Assembly (NCBI RefSeq): GCF_002072185.1
Contig: NZ_MVIW01000025.1
Location: 1,264 to 42,902 of the forward strand
Source of the DNA: Actinomyces denticolens
GTDB lineage: Bacteria; Actinomycetota; Actinomycetes; Actinomycetales; Actinomycetaceae
Direction of reading: 5' to 3'
Length of the DNA stretch: 41,639 nt
Shown here: positions 17,387 to 26,313 of the stretch, piece after piece
Position numbering within the stretch: the stretch's first letter is position 1
Layout: each line of letters starts with the position of its first letter
Made by a program: the position numbers and the translations under genes
Notes under the pieces: model-generated
Told to the model about the DNA's origin: nothing
Database searches by the model: none
Seen by the model: the letters and a program-made list of their open reading frames with translations, nothing else

Positions 17387-17465
17387 GGCCTGCGGCGCCG
17401 GGCGGTTTTCCACAGATCCGCCCGGCCCCCTGGCACGGTGCCTCCCGGAGTGCGAGGCTGATCCA

Positions 17466-17509
17466 GGCCGCCCATCACCGGTTCGCCGGTCCCCCTCCCC
17501 AAGGCGGCC
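17466..17509 (+). promoter_or_regulatory. Two-tier hairpin in the 5' leader of the ThiF/cyclodehydratase-like gene
   Basis: An outer 7-bp stem (GGCCGCC 17466-17472 with GGCGGCC 17503-17509) encloses an inner ACCGG-TTCG-CCGGT hairpin (17477-17490) with the very stable UUCG tetraloop. The structure ends just before the GAGGAGA ribosome site of the gene at 17527, so it may affect translation. Function is inferred from position only. Confidence 0.4.
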
Positions 17510-17526
17510 GTGAGGAGAGCATCGTC

Positions 17527-18507
17527 ATGCGCTTACGTGGAGCGGCCCCGGTCCTGTGGCGGGGCCCGGGCGAGTGCCAGATCGGAGCCGAGGCGGGCAA
17601 CGCCGTCGTCCTGAGCGGGATGAGCGCGGCGGAGCAGCGCCTCATCGACCGCCTCGATGAGGGCACTGACCGGCTCTCGCTGTCCCGCTCGGCGCGCCTG
17701 TCCGACCTGCCTCTGCGCCGCGCCCATGAGCTCGTGAGCATGCTGCGCGAGGGCGGAGTGCTCTGCGAGGACCCGCTCCCGAGCGCGGAGCGCGACGCCG
17801 ACGACGTCCTGTACTGGGAGCGCCTCTGCTCCCCCGGCGGCGCCTCGGCGCGCGCCCGCCGCCTGGGCGAGGCCCGCCTGGCTGTGCTGGGGCGCGTCGA
17901 TGAGGGGGCGCCGGGGGTGATCGCCCGTGAGGCCGTCGCCCTCCTCGCCGAGGCCGGGGTGGGCTCGATCCTGGTCGAGGACCCGTCCCTCGACGCCGCG
18001 CTGGGCGAGTCCTTCCCGACGACGGCGCGCCGGGCCCCGCTGCGAGCGCTGCCCGACCTGATGCTCACCGTGGAGCCGCATCTCATCGACCCGGTCCGGG
18101 CGCGGAGCCTGGCGCGGGCGGACGCGCCGCACCTGCCGGTGGTGGTGCGGGAGGTGAGCGTGCGGGTCGGCCCGCTCCTGGAACCGGGTCGGGAGCTGTG
18201 CGCGGCGTGCCTCGATCTGCATGAGCGGGACGCCGACCCGCGTTGGCCGGCGGTGGCCACGCAGGAGCGGGGCCTGCCCGCGCCGCGCATCGAGCGGCTT
18301 CTGGCGCATCAGGCGGCGGGGCTCGTGGCGAGGACGGTCCTGGAGGTGCTGGCCGGCGGGCCGGGGCAATGGGCGGGCCGCAGCCTTGAGATCTCGGGGA
18401 CCGAGCCCCTGGGGCTGGAGCGACGGTGGCAGCCGCATCCAGAGTGCGCCTGCGCGGCGCTTCAGCCGGTCTGCTCGCGGACGATGGCCAGGACGGCCTC
18501 GGAGTAG
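17527..18507 (+). CDS. ThiF/cyclodehydratase-like protein (TOMM leader-binding family in actinobacteria)
   Basis: A 326-residue soluble protein resembling the short E1/ThiF-like proteins that actinobacterial genomes label cyclodehydratase or TOMM leader-peptide binding. The N-terminal 90 residues look like a winged-helix leader-binding segment (LSGMSAAEQRLIDRLDEG ... LVSMLREGGVLCED). A small domain follows (ARRLGEARLAVLGRVDEGAPGVIAREAVALLAEAGVGSILVED), lacking an evident ATP-binding Gly-rich loop. Cys225 and Cys228 (CAAC) with Cys307 and Cys309 (ECAC) form a likely four-Cys zinc site. The start at 17527 has GAGGAGA ahead of it. The 3' end overlaps the convergent uvrD2 gene by 46 bp. No YcaO protein or precursor peptide is visible nearby, so a role in peptide modification is unproven. 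Confidence 0.6.
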   Translation: MRLRGAAPVLWRGPGECQIGAEAGNAVVLSGMSAAEQRLIDRLDEGTDRLSLSRSARLSDLPLRRAHELVSMLREGGVLCEDPLPSAERDADDVLYWERLCSPGGASARARRLGEARLAVLGRVDEGAPGVIAREAVALLAEAGVGSILVEDPSLDAALGESFPTTARRAPLRALPDLMLTVEPHLIDPVRARSLARADAPHLPVVVREVSVRVGPLLEPGRELCAACLDLHERDADPRWPAVATQERGLPAPRIERLLAHQAAGLVARTVLEVLAGGPGQWAGRSLEISGTEPLGLERRWQPHPECACAALQPVCSRTMARTASE

Positions 18508-20576
18508 GCCTCGATCTTGACCGGACCCACGCCGCGGATGAGGGCGAGCTGCTGGCGGGTTCCCGGTTTGACGACGGCGATGGACCGCAGCGTCGTGTCC
18601 GCGAAGACCGTGTAGGCCGGCACGGAGCGCCCCTTGGCCTCCTCGGCCCGCCAGGCGCGCAGGGCCTCGAACAGGGCGATGGTGGCCGGGTCGTTCTCCT
18701 GCTCGAAGAGGGCGGCGGCCTCCTTGGCGCGGGCGCGCGGCGAGGAGTCGCCGCTCCCCCGACGGCGAGCCCCGGCCCCATCGGCGTCGGCCTCGGTGGG
18801 CCAGATGCCGTCGAGGAAGCGGGAGTGGCGGCGGGAGGCGCGGCCCCCGGGGTGACGGGCGCGGGCGTAGGAGATGAGGAGGTGCTCACGGGCGCGGGTG
18901 ACGCCCACGTAGAGCAGGCGCCGCTCCTCCTCCAGGGCGGCGGGCCCCTCGGCCAGGGAGATCGGCAGGAGCCCCTCGCAGGCGCCGATGAGGAGTACCG
19001 CGTCCCATTCGAGGCCCTTGGCGGCGTGGAGGGAGGACAGGGTGACGCCGTCGACCGTGGGGGCGTTCTGCGCCTCGGCGCGCTCGGTGAGCTCGGCGAT
19101 GAGGGTGTCGAGGCTGGAACCGGGACGGGGGGCGAGCTCGTCCGCGAGGGAGACGATGGCGTTGAGGGAGTCCCAGCGCTCACGCTGGGCGCCGCGGGCG
19201 GCGGGGGGCTGCTCGGCCCAGCCCTCGCGGGCGAGGATCTCCCGGGCGTCGCGGGCGACGTCCCCGGTGAGGGTGGCGGCCTCGGTGCGGGCGGCGCCGC
19301 GCAGCAGCACCATGGCGCGCTTGACCTCCTCGCGCTCGAAGAACCGCTCCCCACCGCGCACGAGGTAGCCGATGCCGGCGGAGGCCAGGGCCTGCTCGAC
19401 GGCCTCGGATTGGGAGTTGGTGCGGTAGAGGACGGCGATCTCGGACAGGGGCACCCCGGAGGCGGTGAGGCGGCCCACCTGCTCGACGACGCCGGCGGCC
19501 TCGGCGGTGTCGTCCTCGTAGGAGTCGAAGCGGACGGCGGGGCCACTGGGGCGCTGGGCGACGAGCTCGACGGCGCCGGCGGGCAGGCGCAGCGCCCCTG
19601 AGCCGCGCCGCGAGCGGGCGAGCACCCGGTTGGCCAGGGAGACGACCTGGGGGGTGGAGCGGTAGTCGCGGTTGAGGCGGATGACGCGGGCGCCGTCGTA
19701 CCGGGAGGCGAAGCCGGTGAGGAAGTCCGGGGTGGCGCCGGCGAAGGAGTAGATGGTCTGGGAGACGTCCCCGACGACGCACAGCTGGCGGCGCCGCCCG
19801 AGCCAGAGGTCCAGCAGGCGCTGCTGGATCGGGGAGACGTCCTGGTACTCGTCGACCACGAAGTGCTTGTACTGGCTCCTCACGCGGGCGGCGATGTCCT
19901 CCCGCTCGGCGAGGATGCCGGCGAGAATGAGCAGAACGTCCTCGAAGTCGATGACGCCGCGCTCGCTCTTGGCCTCCTCGTAGAGGTGGAGGACGGAGGC
20001 GATGGTGCCGGCGTCGAGCCCGGCGGCGCCGCGCCCGCGCGCGGTGGCGGCCTGGGCGTAGTCCTCGGGGAGGGTGTTGGTGACCTTGGCCCATTCGATC
20101 TCCGCGGCGAGGTCCCGGATGAGGGCGCGGTCCGTTCCCAGGCCGAGGCGGGAGGCGGCGACGGCGATGAGGGGGGCCTTGCCGGGCTGGAGGGGGAGGA
20201 TCTGCCCGCCGATGGCGGTGGGCCAGAAGTAGCGGAGCTGACTGAGGGCGGCGGAGTGGAAGGTGCGGGCCTGAGCGCCCTCGATGCCCAGCGCGCGCAG
20301 GCGGCTGCGCAGCTCGCCCGCGGCCTTCTTGGTGAAGGTGAGGGCGAGGAGCTGGTGGGGGTGGTAGGCGCCGACGGCGACGCCGTGGGCGATGCGGTAG
20401 GTGATGGCGCGGGTCTTGCCGGTGCCGGCGCCGGCCAGGACGCACAGCGCCCCCTCCAGGTGCTCGGCGACGGCGCGTTGATCGGGGTCGAGGGCGTCGA
20501 GCAGCTGGGCGGGGGTCGGCGGCCGCCCGGCCCGGACGGGGCCGGGGGCGTCGGGGGCGGGACTGGGCTTGGTCAT
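18462..20576 (-). CDS. uvrD2: UvrD2-type superfamily 1 ATP-dependent DNA helicase with HRDC domain
   Basis: A 704-residue DNA helicase, 3' to 5' in characterised family members, used in repair and replication. Walker A AGAGTGKT has Lys54; motif Ia is ALTFTKKAAGELRSRL; the DExx box is VVDEYQDVSPIQQ; motif III is VVGDVSQTIYSFAGA; motif IV LNRDYRST; motif V TLSSLHAAKGLEWDAV; motif VI RRLLYVGVTRARE. The C-terminal 80 residues form an HRDC domain (ALRAWRAEEAKGRSVPAYTVFADTTL ... IRGVGPVKIEAY), the hallmark of actinobacterial UvrD2. It follows nudC on the same strand with a 64-bp gap, the usual actinobacterial order, and overlaps the convergent upstream gene by 46 bp at the 3' end. Confidence 0.94.
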   Translation of the reverse strand: MTKPSPAPDAPGPVRAGRPPTPAQLLDALDPDQRAVAEHLEGALCVLAGAGTGKTRAITYRIAHGVAVGAYHPHQLLALTFTKKAAGELRSRLRALGIEGAQARTFHSAALSQLRYFWPTAIGGQILPLQPGKAPLIAVAASRLGLGTDRALIRDLAAEIEWAKVTNTLPEDYAQAATARGRGAAGLDAGTIASVLHLYEEAKSERGVIDFEDVLLILAGILAEREDIAARVRSQYKHFVVDEYQDVSPIQQRLLDLWLGRRRQLCVVGDVSQTIYSFAGATPDFLTGFASRYDGARVIRLNRDYRSTPQVVSLANRVLARSRRGSGALRLPAGAVELVAQRPSGPAVRFDSYEDDTAEAAGVVEQVGRLTASGVPLSEIAVLYRTNSQSEAVEQALASAGIGYLVRGGERFFEREEVKRAMVLLRGAARTEAATLTGDVARDAREILAREGWAEQPPAARGAQRERWDSLNAIVSLADELAPRPGSSLDTLIAELTERAEAQNAPTVDGVTLSSLHAAKGLEWDAVLLIGACEGLLPISLAEGPAALEEERRLLYVGVTRAREHLLISYARARHPGGRASRRHSRFLDGIWPTEADADGAGARRRGSGDSSPRARAKEAAALFEQENDPATIALFEALRAWRAEEAKGRSVPAYTVFADTTLRSIAVVKPGTRQQLALIRGVGPVKIEAYSEAVLAIVREQTG

Positions 20577-20640
20577 CGTGCACAGCCTGCCACGGCCCGC
20601 CGACACGCTCCGACGCCGCTTATCGCGATCCGCCCGCCGC

Positions 20641-21876
20641 TCACGGTCGCTGGGGCGCGGGCGCCCCGGGCGGGCGGGGGCTGCTCCACGTCGGCGCTTC
20701 GGGAAGGCCCCCGCCGTACCAGTCCTCGATGAGCAGGTGGGCGATGGAGGTGGGACCGGGAAGGATGACCTCCCCGGCGGCCACGGCCTCCGCCAGCTCC
20801 GCGCGGGACAGGGCGACGGCGTCGCTCACCTCCTCGCCGTCGGGGCGCGCGGGGCCCTCGCCGGGGGCGAGGCGGGCGCGGTAGCCGAGCATGAGGGAGC
20901 GGGGGAAGGGCCAGGGCTGGGTGGCGACGTGCTCGACCGCCTCGACCCGCAGCCCGATCTCCTCGGCGACCTCCCGGGCGACGGCGGCCTCGGCGGACTC
21001 CCCCGCCTCGATGAATCCGGCGACGGTGGAGTAGCGCCGGGGCGGCCAGGCGGCGCCGTGGACGAGGACGATGCGGTCGCGCTCGTCGGTCACCGCCATG
21101 ATGACGGCCGGGTCCGTACGGGGGAACGAGATGGCGCCGCAGCCGCCGGGTCGCGGGCAGCGGCGGGCCCATCCGGCCTGGCAGGGCTCGGTACGGGCCC
21201 CGCAGGCGGCGCAGTGGGGGGCGGAGGCGTGCCAGGCGGCCAGGGCGGCGGCGGCGGTGGCGAGCCCGGCGTCGTGGGCGTCGAGGGCGGCCCCGACGGC
21301 GCGCAGCGCGGACAGCGGGTTGGCCGCGAGGATCCGCTCGAGGTCGGCGTGAGGCCGCCTGGCGCCCTCGGCGTCCTGGGGCTCGGCGGCAGTCGTGGCG
21401 GGGGCGCCATTGGGGACGACCGCGGCGATCCAGGCGGCGCCCCCGGCGTCCTGCCCCGGCCCGCCCGTTCCCCCCTCGCCCGCTGCGGAGCCGCGCGGGG
21501 AACGGCCGAGGTAGATGAGGAGCAGCCCGCTCAGGTCGGCGTCGGTGGCGCGCAGATCGGCCAGGTGCAGATTCTCCGGCGCGGACTCGAAGGGTGTGAG
21601 CCCGTCCAGGGGCAGGTCGGGGCGGATGGCGGGGGCCGCGAGCGCGACGCGCCCCCGGGCGTCGGCCAGGACCAGCCGGGTGGCGGGGTCGGCGGCGAGG
21701 CGCTCCAGGAGCCCGGGCTCGCTGCGGCGCGCGGCGTCCCGGTCGGTCCGGCTGCGCGACAGCATCGGTAGAGCGAGGGCAGCGGACCGGGTGCGGAGCG
21801 CGCGCCGCGCCGTCGGCGCGTCCCGGTCGGTCCCTCGAGGCGCGGCGGGGCGGGGTGCGCTGGGTTGGCAGGTCAT
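20641..21876 (-). CDS. nudC: NADH pyrophosphatase (Nudix hydrolase NudC family; NAD-capped RNA decapping in some members)
   Basis: A 411-residue protein, longer than the E. coli enzyme (257) because of an extended Ala/Arg-rich N-terminal half. The C-terminal part is clear: a zinc-ribbon-like segment with CAACGA, a further Cys, then CPRPGGC; the segment FPRTDPAVIMAV; the Nudix box GFIEAGESAEAAVAREVAEE with metal-binding Glu residues; and TQPWPFPRSLMLGY, close to the NudC-specific SQPWPFPxS motif. The enzyme splits NADH to NMNH and AMP, and in E. coli removes NAD caps from RNA. It lies directly upstream of uvrD2 on the same strand, probably co-transcribed. Confidence 0.9.
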   Translation of the reverse strand: MTCQPSAPRPAAPRGTDRDAPTARRALRTRSAALALPMLSRSRTDRDAARRSEPGLLERLAADPATRLVLADARGRVALAAPAIRPDLPLDGLTPFESAPENLHLADLRATDADLSGLLLIYLGRSPRGSAAGEGGTGGPGQDAGGAAWIAAVVPNGAPATTAAEPQDAEGARRPHADLERILAANPLSALRAVGAALDAHDAGLATAAAALAAWHASAPHCAACGARTEPCQAGWARRCPRPGGCGAISFPRTDPAVIMAVTDERDRIVLVHGAAWPPRRYSTVAGFIEAGESAEAAVAREVAEEIGLRVEAVEHVATQPWPFPRSLMLGYRARLAPGEGPARPDGEEVSDAVALSRAELAEAVAAGEVILPGPTSIAHLLIEDWYGGGLPEAPTWSSPRPPGAPAPQRP

Positions 21877-21928
21877 GGGCCCACCATGCGCCTTTCCCCG
21901 TTCCTCCGCCCAACGGGTCCCACCGGCT

Positions 21929-21959
21929 GGGGCCCGCGCGGTCGATGGATGCGGGCCCC
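21929..21959 (-). terminator. Terminator of the deoxyribose operon
   Basis: GGGGCCCGC (21929-21937) and its perfect complement (21951-21959) form a 9-bp stem with a 13-base loop between the end of the kinase gene (22024) and the nudC start (21876), all minus strand. Confidence 0.55.
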
Positions 21960-22023
21960 GGTGCCGGATGAGCCGCTGGTCAGCGCGGGACCGCTCACCG
22001 TCGGCCGGCCCCGCGCCCAGCTT

Positions 22024-22938
22024 CTACTGCGCGCCGCACAGGCGGGCGAACTGCTCGGCGTCGGCGTAGGAGGACTGCGTCCCGGGCTTGGTCACGGAGT
22101 CGGCCGCGTAGTGACTGGCCCTCCTCAGGGCCTCCAGGACGTCTCCGTCGGCCACGAGGCAGTGGCTGAAGCAGCCGATGAAGGCGTCCCCGGCTCCGGT
22201 GGTGTCGTGGGCGTCCACGGCCACGGCGTCGATGACGCGCTCGCCCTCGGCCGTCAGCCAGAGTGCTCCGCGCTCCCCGAGGGTGACGATGACGTTGGGG
22301 ATGCCCACGTCCAGCAGGACGGAGGCGGCGTTGCGCACGTCGTCCATGGTCTCGACGGGCATGCCGGTGAGCAGCGACAGCTCGGTCTCGTTGGGCACGA
22401 TGTACTCGCAGTCCCGGACCCGGCCCAGCACGAGGTCGGGCTGGGCGGGCGCGGGGTTGAGGAGCACGGGGATGCCATGGCGCTTGCCCAGGGCCACGGC
22501 CTCGTAGACGGTCTCCAGCGGGATCTCCAACTGGAGGACGATGAGGCGGCAGGCGGCGATGTCCTCCTCGGCGGCGCGCACGTCGTCGGGGGTGAGCAGG
22601 GCGTTGGCGCCTTTGACGATGATGATGGAGTTGTGCGATTCCTCATCGACGAAGATCGGTGCGACGCCGCTGGTGGCCTCGGTGGGCATGACATAGGTGG
22701 TGTCGATGCCGTTGCGCCTGAAGTTGGCGATGGTGTTGTCGGCGAAGATGTCGTTGCCGACCCTGGTGACCATGCGCACGCTGGAGCCGAGGCGGGCGGC
22801 CGCGACGGCCTGGTTGGCGCCCTTGCCGCCGCACCCCATGGCGAAGTCCGGGGCCTCGACGGTCTCCCCCTCGGCTGGCATCCGGTGGATGTAGGAGATG
22901 AGGTCCACCATGTTGGAGCCGATGACGGCGATATCCAT
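22024..22938 (-). CDS. deoK: Ribokinase-family (PfkB) sugar kinase, probable deoxyribokinase
   Basis: A 304-residue PfkB-fold kinase. The first signature, GCGGKGANQAVAAARLG (residues 36-52), and the second, DTTGAGDAF (245-253) with catalytic Asp251, are intact; NPAP near 161 and NETELSLLTG near 183 are also typical of ribokinase. It transfers phosphate from ATP to C5 of a pentose. Because it is the last gene of an operon with deoC, a FucP-type symporter and a DUF4432 protein, 2-deoxy-D-ribose is the most likely substrate, giving the 5-phosphate cleaved by DeoC; ribose cannot be excluded from sequence. It starts three bases after the previous stop, with a GGAGGG ribosome site, so it is translated with the upstream gene. 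Confidence 0.85.
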   Translation of the reverse strand: MDIAVIGSNMVDLISYIHRMPAEGETVEAPDFAMGCGGKGANQAVAAARLGSSVRMVTRVGNDIFADNTIANFRRNGIDTTYVMPTEATSGVAPIFVDEESHNSIIIVKGANALLTPDDVRAAEEDIAACRLIVLQLEIPLETVYEAVALGKRHGIPVLLNPAPAQPDLVLGRVRDCEYIVPNETELSLLTGMPVETMDDVRNAASVLLDVGIPNVIVTLGERGALWLTAEGERVIDAVAVDAHDTTGAGDAFIGCFSHCLVADGDVLEALRRASHYAADSVTKPGTQSSYADAEQFARLCGAQ

Positions 22939-22941
22939 GTC

Positions 22942-23988
22942 TCAGCCCTCCTTGAGCCCGGTGGTGACGTGGAAGGATCGGCTCTGGCCGGCGGCCAGTT
23001 CGATGAGGGTGCCGGCCTCGCGGGCGGCGTTGCGGCCCTCGGGGCGCGACGTGCCGGGAAGGACGAATGCGGCAACCTTCTGGTCCGGGTTGTGCAGGAT
23101 CCAGCGGGTGGCCACGGGCAGTTCCTCGGAGGAGAAGCGCGTGGCGAAGACGCGCCCGTCGGGCGAGGCGAGCTCGAACTCGAGGTCCTTGCCGTAGCGC
23201 GGCAGGTCGTCGGCGAAGTAGACGATCTCGGGGTCGAAGGCCTCAGCGCCCTCCAGGGAGTCGGCGTTGAGGCGCCCGGCGAGGATGTCCTCGTTGAGGG
23301 CCCTCCACTCCGGGGTGGGGGTGACGTGCGCGGGGATGGTGCGCCGCAGTTGGAAGGCGCCGTCGGGAAGGGTCTGGCGCATGGCGCCTCCGGGCACGAA
23401 GGCGTAGTTCATGTGGCACATGTACTGCAGGGGCATGGGCGCGTAGGCGGACAGGTTGGTCACGTCCAGGGCGATGTCGATCATGGTGGCGCTCTCGGCG
23501 AGCGCGACGGAGGGGCGGGCCCGGTAGTGGGCGCCGAATCCCATGACGTACTCGTAGGAGGAGACGACGCGCATGACGGCGCCCGCGCCCTCCCCGCTCC
23601 CGGGGGCGTCCTCGATCTCGATCCAGGCGGCGTCCATGGGCGCGCAGGGGAACTCTCCGTGGAGGGGGTGATCATCGTCGGGCGCGGGGCACCCGGCGGC
23701 GAGCAGGCCGGAGTGGAAGGCGAAGCAGCCGTAGGTGGCCGCGATCTCGGTGGCGGGCCGGGGCCGGCTGAACATGTTGTCCATGCGCAGGCTGATGCCG
23801 TCGAAGACCAGGTCCCAGATGATCTGCCCCATGTAGGGCAGCACCTCCACGCTGCCCCGCTCGTTGGCAATGGTGAGCGAGGCGATCCCCGAGGGGTGGA
23901 CGGTGGCGGTGGCGCGCAGCGTCCCCGCCTCGACGATGTTGGTGGGGGTGGCGGTGAAGATCTCGCGGGACAGCGGGATGGTGATCAT
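22942..23988 (-). CDS. DUF4432 aldose-epimerase-like protein, probable deoxyribose mutarotase (DeoX-like)
   Basis: A 348-residue soluble protein with a galactose-mutarotase-type beta-sandwich pattern: the early block VEVLPYMGQIIWDLVFDG, FHSGLLAAGCPAPDDDHPLHGEFPCAP with candidate catalytic His residues near 105-111, MCHMNYAFVPGG near 196, and a C-terminal segment of short beta strands. DUF4432 proteins occur in sugar operons, including the deoxyribose loci of enteric bacteria, where deoX is a cognate gene. Mutarotation of deoxyribose before phosphorylation is the inferred role. The ribosome site AAGGAGGAC lies inside the preceding gene, whose stop is three bases before this ATG. Confidence 0.75.
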   Translation of the reverse strand: MITIPLSREIFTATPTNIVEAGTLRATATVHPSGIASLTIANERGSVEVLPYMGQIIWDLVFDGISLRMDNMFSRPRPATEIAATYGCFAFHSGLLAAGCPAPDDDHPLHGEFPCAPMDAAWIEIEDAPGSGEGAGAVMRVVSSYEYVMGFGAHYRARPSVALAESATMIDIALDVTNLSAYAPMPLQYMCHMNYAFVPGGAMRQTLPDGAFQLRRTIPAHVTPTPEWRALNEDILAGRLNADSLEGAEAFDPEIVYFADDLPRYGKDLEFELASPDGRVFATRFSSEELPVATRWILHNPDQKVAAFVLPGTSRPEGRNAAREAGTLIELAAGQSRSFHVTTGLKEG

Positions 23989-23991
23989 GTC

Positions 23992-25413
23992 TCAGTCCTC
24001 CTTGCGGGTCGCGTTCGTGGGGGTGCTATTCCGCTCATCCCGTTCGTCCCTGTGACAGCGCAGGAAGTACAGGAGGATGACGGCGAAGCACGCGATGTTG
24101 ATGGCGAATGAGCGCTGCATCGATCCGAGGGCGTCGGAGATGAGGCCCTGGAGCGCGGGGACGACGGCGCCGCCGACGATGGCCATGACGATGATCGCGC
24201 CTCCGGTCTCGGTGAATCTCTTGTCCTCGATGGAGTCCAGGGTGCGGGCGTAGATGGTGGCCCAGCACGGCCCCATGCACCCCGAGACGAGCAGGGCGCA
24301 CCACACCGCGCTCATATTGGGCACGAAGGACACGTACACGAGTGCGGCCATCCCGACGGCGCAGTACCCGACCAGGACGAGGTCGTGGTTGAAGCGCGCC
24401 ATGAGGACATTGGCGAGCATCTTGCCGGCGAAGAACATGATGAATGTGCCGATCATGAAGTTCGAGGCGGAGCGCTCGTTGAGGCCGGCATCCATGTTGA
24501 GGGCGAGTCGGATGGTGAAGGACCACACGGCCGTCTGCAGCCCGACGTAGAGGAACTGGGCGATGATCCCCTGGGCGAAGCGCCTCCGGGTGCGCAGGTA
24601 GGCCAGGGTCTCCCCGATGGAGGCCCGCTCCTCGTGGTGGTGGGAGTCCAGTGGTTTGCAGCGGGGGAATCGGGTGATGGCCACGAGCACCACGAGCACC
24701 AAGAGGACCGCGATGATGACCTTGTAGGGGCCGAGGGTGCGCTGGAGCGCGGCCTCGGCGACGGCGCGGGCGGCCTCGTGATCCAGGCCCTCCATCTGCT
24801 TCTCGAGGGACTCCCCCTCGGAGAAGATGAGGTACTTGCCCAGGACGACCCCGGCGAGGAATCCGATCGGGGTGAAGGTCTGGGAGATGTTGAGGCGCAG
24901 CGTGGCCAGGCGCTTGGGGCCGATGAGCGAGGAGTAGGTGTTCGCGGAGGTCTCCAGGAAGGACAGGCCGATGGCGATGGAGAACAACGAGGCGAGGAAC
25001 ACCTGGTAGGTGGCCATCCGGGAGGCCGGGAAGAAGAGGGTGCATCCCAGGATGTAGACGCTCAGGCCGATGAGGAGGCCCGTCTTGTAGCTCGTGCGCC
25101 GGATGACGCGCGAGGAGGGGATGGCGATGAGGAAGTAGCCGCCGTAGAACGCGGACTGGACGAACGCCGAGGCGAAGTCGGACAGGTCGAAGACGGATTT
25201 GAACTGGGTGATGAGGATGTCGTTGAGGCTGGCGGCCGCGCCCCACATGGGGAAGCAGATGGACAGCAGGATGTACTGGAAGACCGGGGTGCGGTCCAGG
25301 TAGCCGTCGTCGAGCTGGCGGGTGGGGTCGGGGATGATCCCGATGGAACGGTGGTCCGGGACGGCCTCGGGGGCGGCGTCGGGGCTGGCGGTGGTCTGGT
25401 CGGTGGCGCTCAT
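23992..25413 (-). CDS. Sugar:proton symporter of the FucP family (MFS), probable deoxyribose permease (DeoP-like)
   Basis: A 473-residue transporter with twelve membrane helices and a cytoplasmic loop near residue 235-260. Family motifs include [19 protein letters not shown] [21 protein letters not shown] near 50, [30 protein letters not shown] near 85, [36 protein letters not shown], and the C-terminal [41 protein letters not shown] characteristic of FucP. FucP relatives import L-fucose, glucose/galactose or, as DeoP, 2-deoxyribose. Its ATG overlaps the deoC stop by four bases, tying it to deoC. Substrate assignment rests on the operon. Confidence 0.85.
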   Translation of the reverse strand: MSATDQTTASPDAAPEAVPDHRSIGIIPDPTRQLDDGYLDRTPVFQYILLSICFPMWGAAASLNDILITQFKSVFDLSDFASAFVQSAFYGGYFLIAIPSSRVIRRTSYKTGLLIGLSVYILGCTLFFPASRMATYQVFLASLFSIAIGLSFLETSANTYSSLIGPKRLATLRLNISQTFTPIGFLAGVVLGKYLIFSEGESLEKQMEGLDHEAARAVAEAALQRTLGPYKVIIAVLLVLVVLVAITRFPRCKPLDSHHHEERASIGETLAYLRTRRRFAQGIIAQFLYVGLQTAVWSFTIRLALNMDAGLNERSASNFMIGTFIMFFAGKMLANVLMARFNHDLVLVGYCAVGMAALVYVSFVPNMSAVWCALLVSGCMGPCWATIYARTLDSIEDKRFTETGGAIIVMAIVGGAVVPALQGLISDALGSMQRSFAINIACFAVILLYFLRCHRDERDERNSTPTNATRKED

Positions 25414-26072
25414 CGTTCGGCCTCCGGATCCGCCTCCAGCAGGGCCCTCCCGGCGGAGGCGCCGATGCGGGTGGCGCCGGCGGAGACCATGGCGGCCAGG
25501 TCGGCGGCGGAGCGGATACCGCCGGAGGCCTTGACGCCCATGCCCTCCCCCACGCATTCGCGCATGAGGGCGACGGCGTGGGCGGTGGCGCCCCCGGTGG
25601 AGAAGCCGGTGGAGGTCTTGACGAAGTCGGCCCCGGCCGTCTTGGCGGCGGCGCAGGCGCGGCGGATCTCGTCGTCGGTGAGCAGGCAGGTCTCGAGGAT
25701 GACCTTGGTCAGGGCACTGCCCGAGGCCTCGACGACGGCGCGGATGTCGGCCTCGACGGCGTCCCAGTCGCCGTCCTTGACGGCACCGATGTTGATGACC
25801 ATGTCGACCTCCTCGGCGCCCGCGGCGATGGCGGCGCGGGTCTCGGCGGCCTTGGCCCCGGTGAGGGTGGCGCCCAGGGGGAATCCGATGACGGTGCAGA
25901 GGGTGATGCCGCTGCCCGCCAGTGCCTCGCGGCATTGGGGGACCCGGGATGGGTTGACGCAGACGGCTCCCATGCGGAGGTCCTTCGCCTCCTGGCATAG
26001 GGCGTCGATCTGCTCCGCGGTCGCGTCAGGGGCGAGCAGGGTGTGGTCGATGATGCGGGAAACAGATGTCAC
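25410..26072 (-). CDS. deoC: Deoxyribose-phosphate aldolase
   Basis: A 220-residue class I aldolase that splits 2-deoxy-D-ribose 5-phosphate into acetaldehyde and glyceraldehyde 3-phosphate. The Schiff-base Lys is K152 in FVKTSTGFS; other active-site blocks are [13 protein letters not shown] near 62-74, [15 protein letters not shown] near 89-103, [11 protein letters not shown] and VKASGGIRS. The GTG at 26072 is preferred over an ATG ten codons upstream because GAAGGAG sits five bases ahead of it and the protein then has the usual length. It is the first gene of the operon after the SorC regulator; its last codons overlap the transporter start. Confidence 0.95.
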   Translation of the reverse strand: MTSVSRIIDHTLLAPDATAEQIDALCQEAKDLRMGAVCVNPSRVPQCREALAGSGITLCTVIGFPLGATLTGAKAAETRAAIAAGAEEVDMVINIGAVKDGDWDAVEADIRAVVEASGSALTKVILETCLLTDDEIRRACAAAKTAGADFVKTSTGFSTGGATAHAVALMRECVGEGMGVKASGGIRSAADLAAMVSAGATRIGASAGRALLEADPEAER

Positions 26073-26105
26073 GAGAACTCCTTCGTCCGTGGCGGTGACC
26101 ACACG

Positions 26106-26134
26106 AAGGTAACGCCGTCGCGCTGCGGCGGTAA
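26106..26134 (-). promoter_or_regulatory. Putative promoter of the deoC operon
   Basis: On the minus strand a -35-like TTACCG (26129-26134) and a -10 TACCTT (26106-26111, TANNNT) are 17 bp apart. Transcription would start near 26099 and give a 27-base leader with the ribosome site. The hexamer GGTAAC occurs twice (26108 and 26130), 22 bp apart, overlapping both boxes, and could itself be a binding site. Confidence 0.35.
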
Positions 26135-26240
26135 CCCTTCACGGCCATCGAAGCCAGGGGCGCGTTTTCCTCGCCATTTCAGTTGTTTGTCAGTGTTTCC
26201 AGCTGCGGGACCGACGAATGTCGTCGCATTCTCTCCGCAG

Positions 26241-26256
26241 TGGAACATTTGTTCCA
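26241..26256. promoter_or_regulatory. Perfect 16-bp palindrome, likely SorC-family operator
   Basis: TGGAACA-TT-TGTTCCA is a perfect 7-2-7 inverted repeat in the 241-bp space between the regulator gene and deoC, about 110 bp upstream of the putative deoC promoter. It is AT-richer than its surroundings. SorC-family regulators bind palindromes of this size as tetramers. A weaker CGACGA-ATG-TCGTCG repeat lies just beside it at about 26213-26227. Confidence 0.5.
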
Positions 26257-26313
26257 GAGCGTCGCCGGCCGTCGCCGGCCGATGTGGACGGGGAACCGCG
26301 CTCGTCGGCGGTC

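Noticed and set aside
25325-25340. CGGGGATGATCC inside the fucP-like gene matches the 3' end of the CRISPR repeat
   Set aside because: Only 12 bases match, the stem is absent, and it lies in conserved coding sequence; chance similarity.
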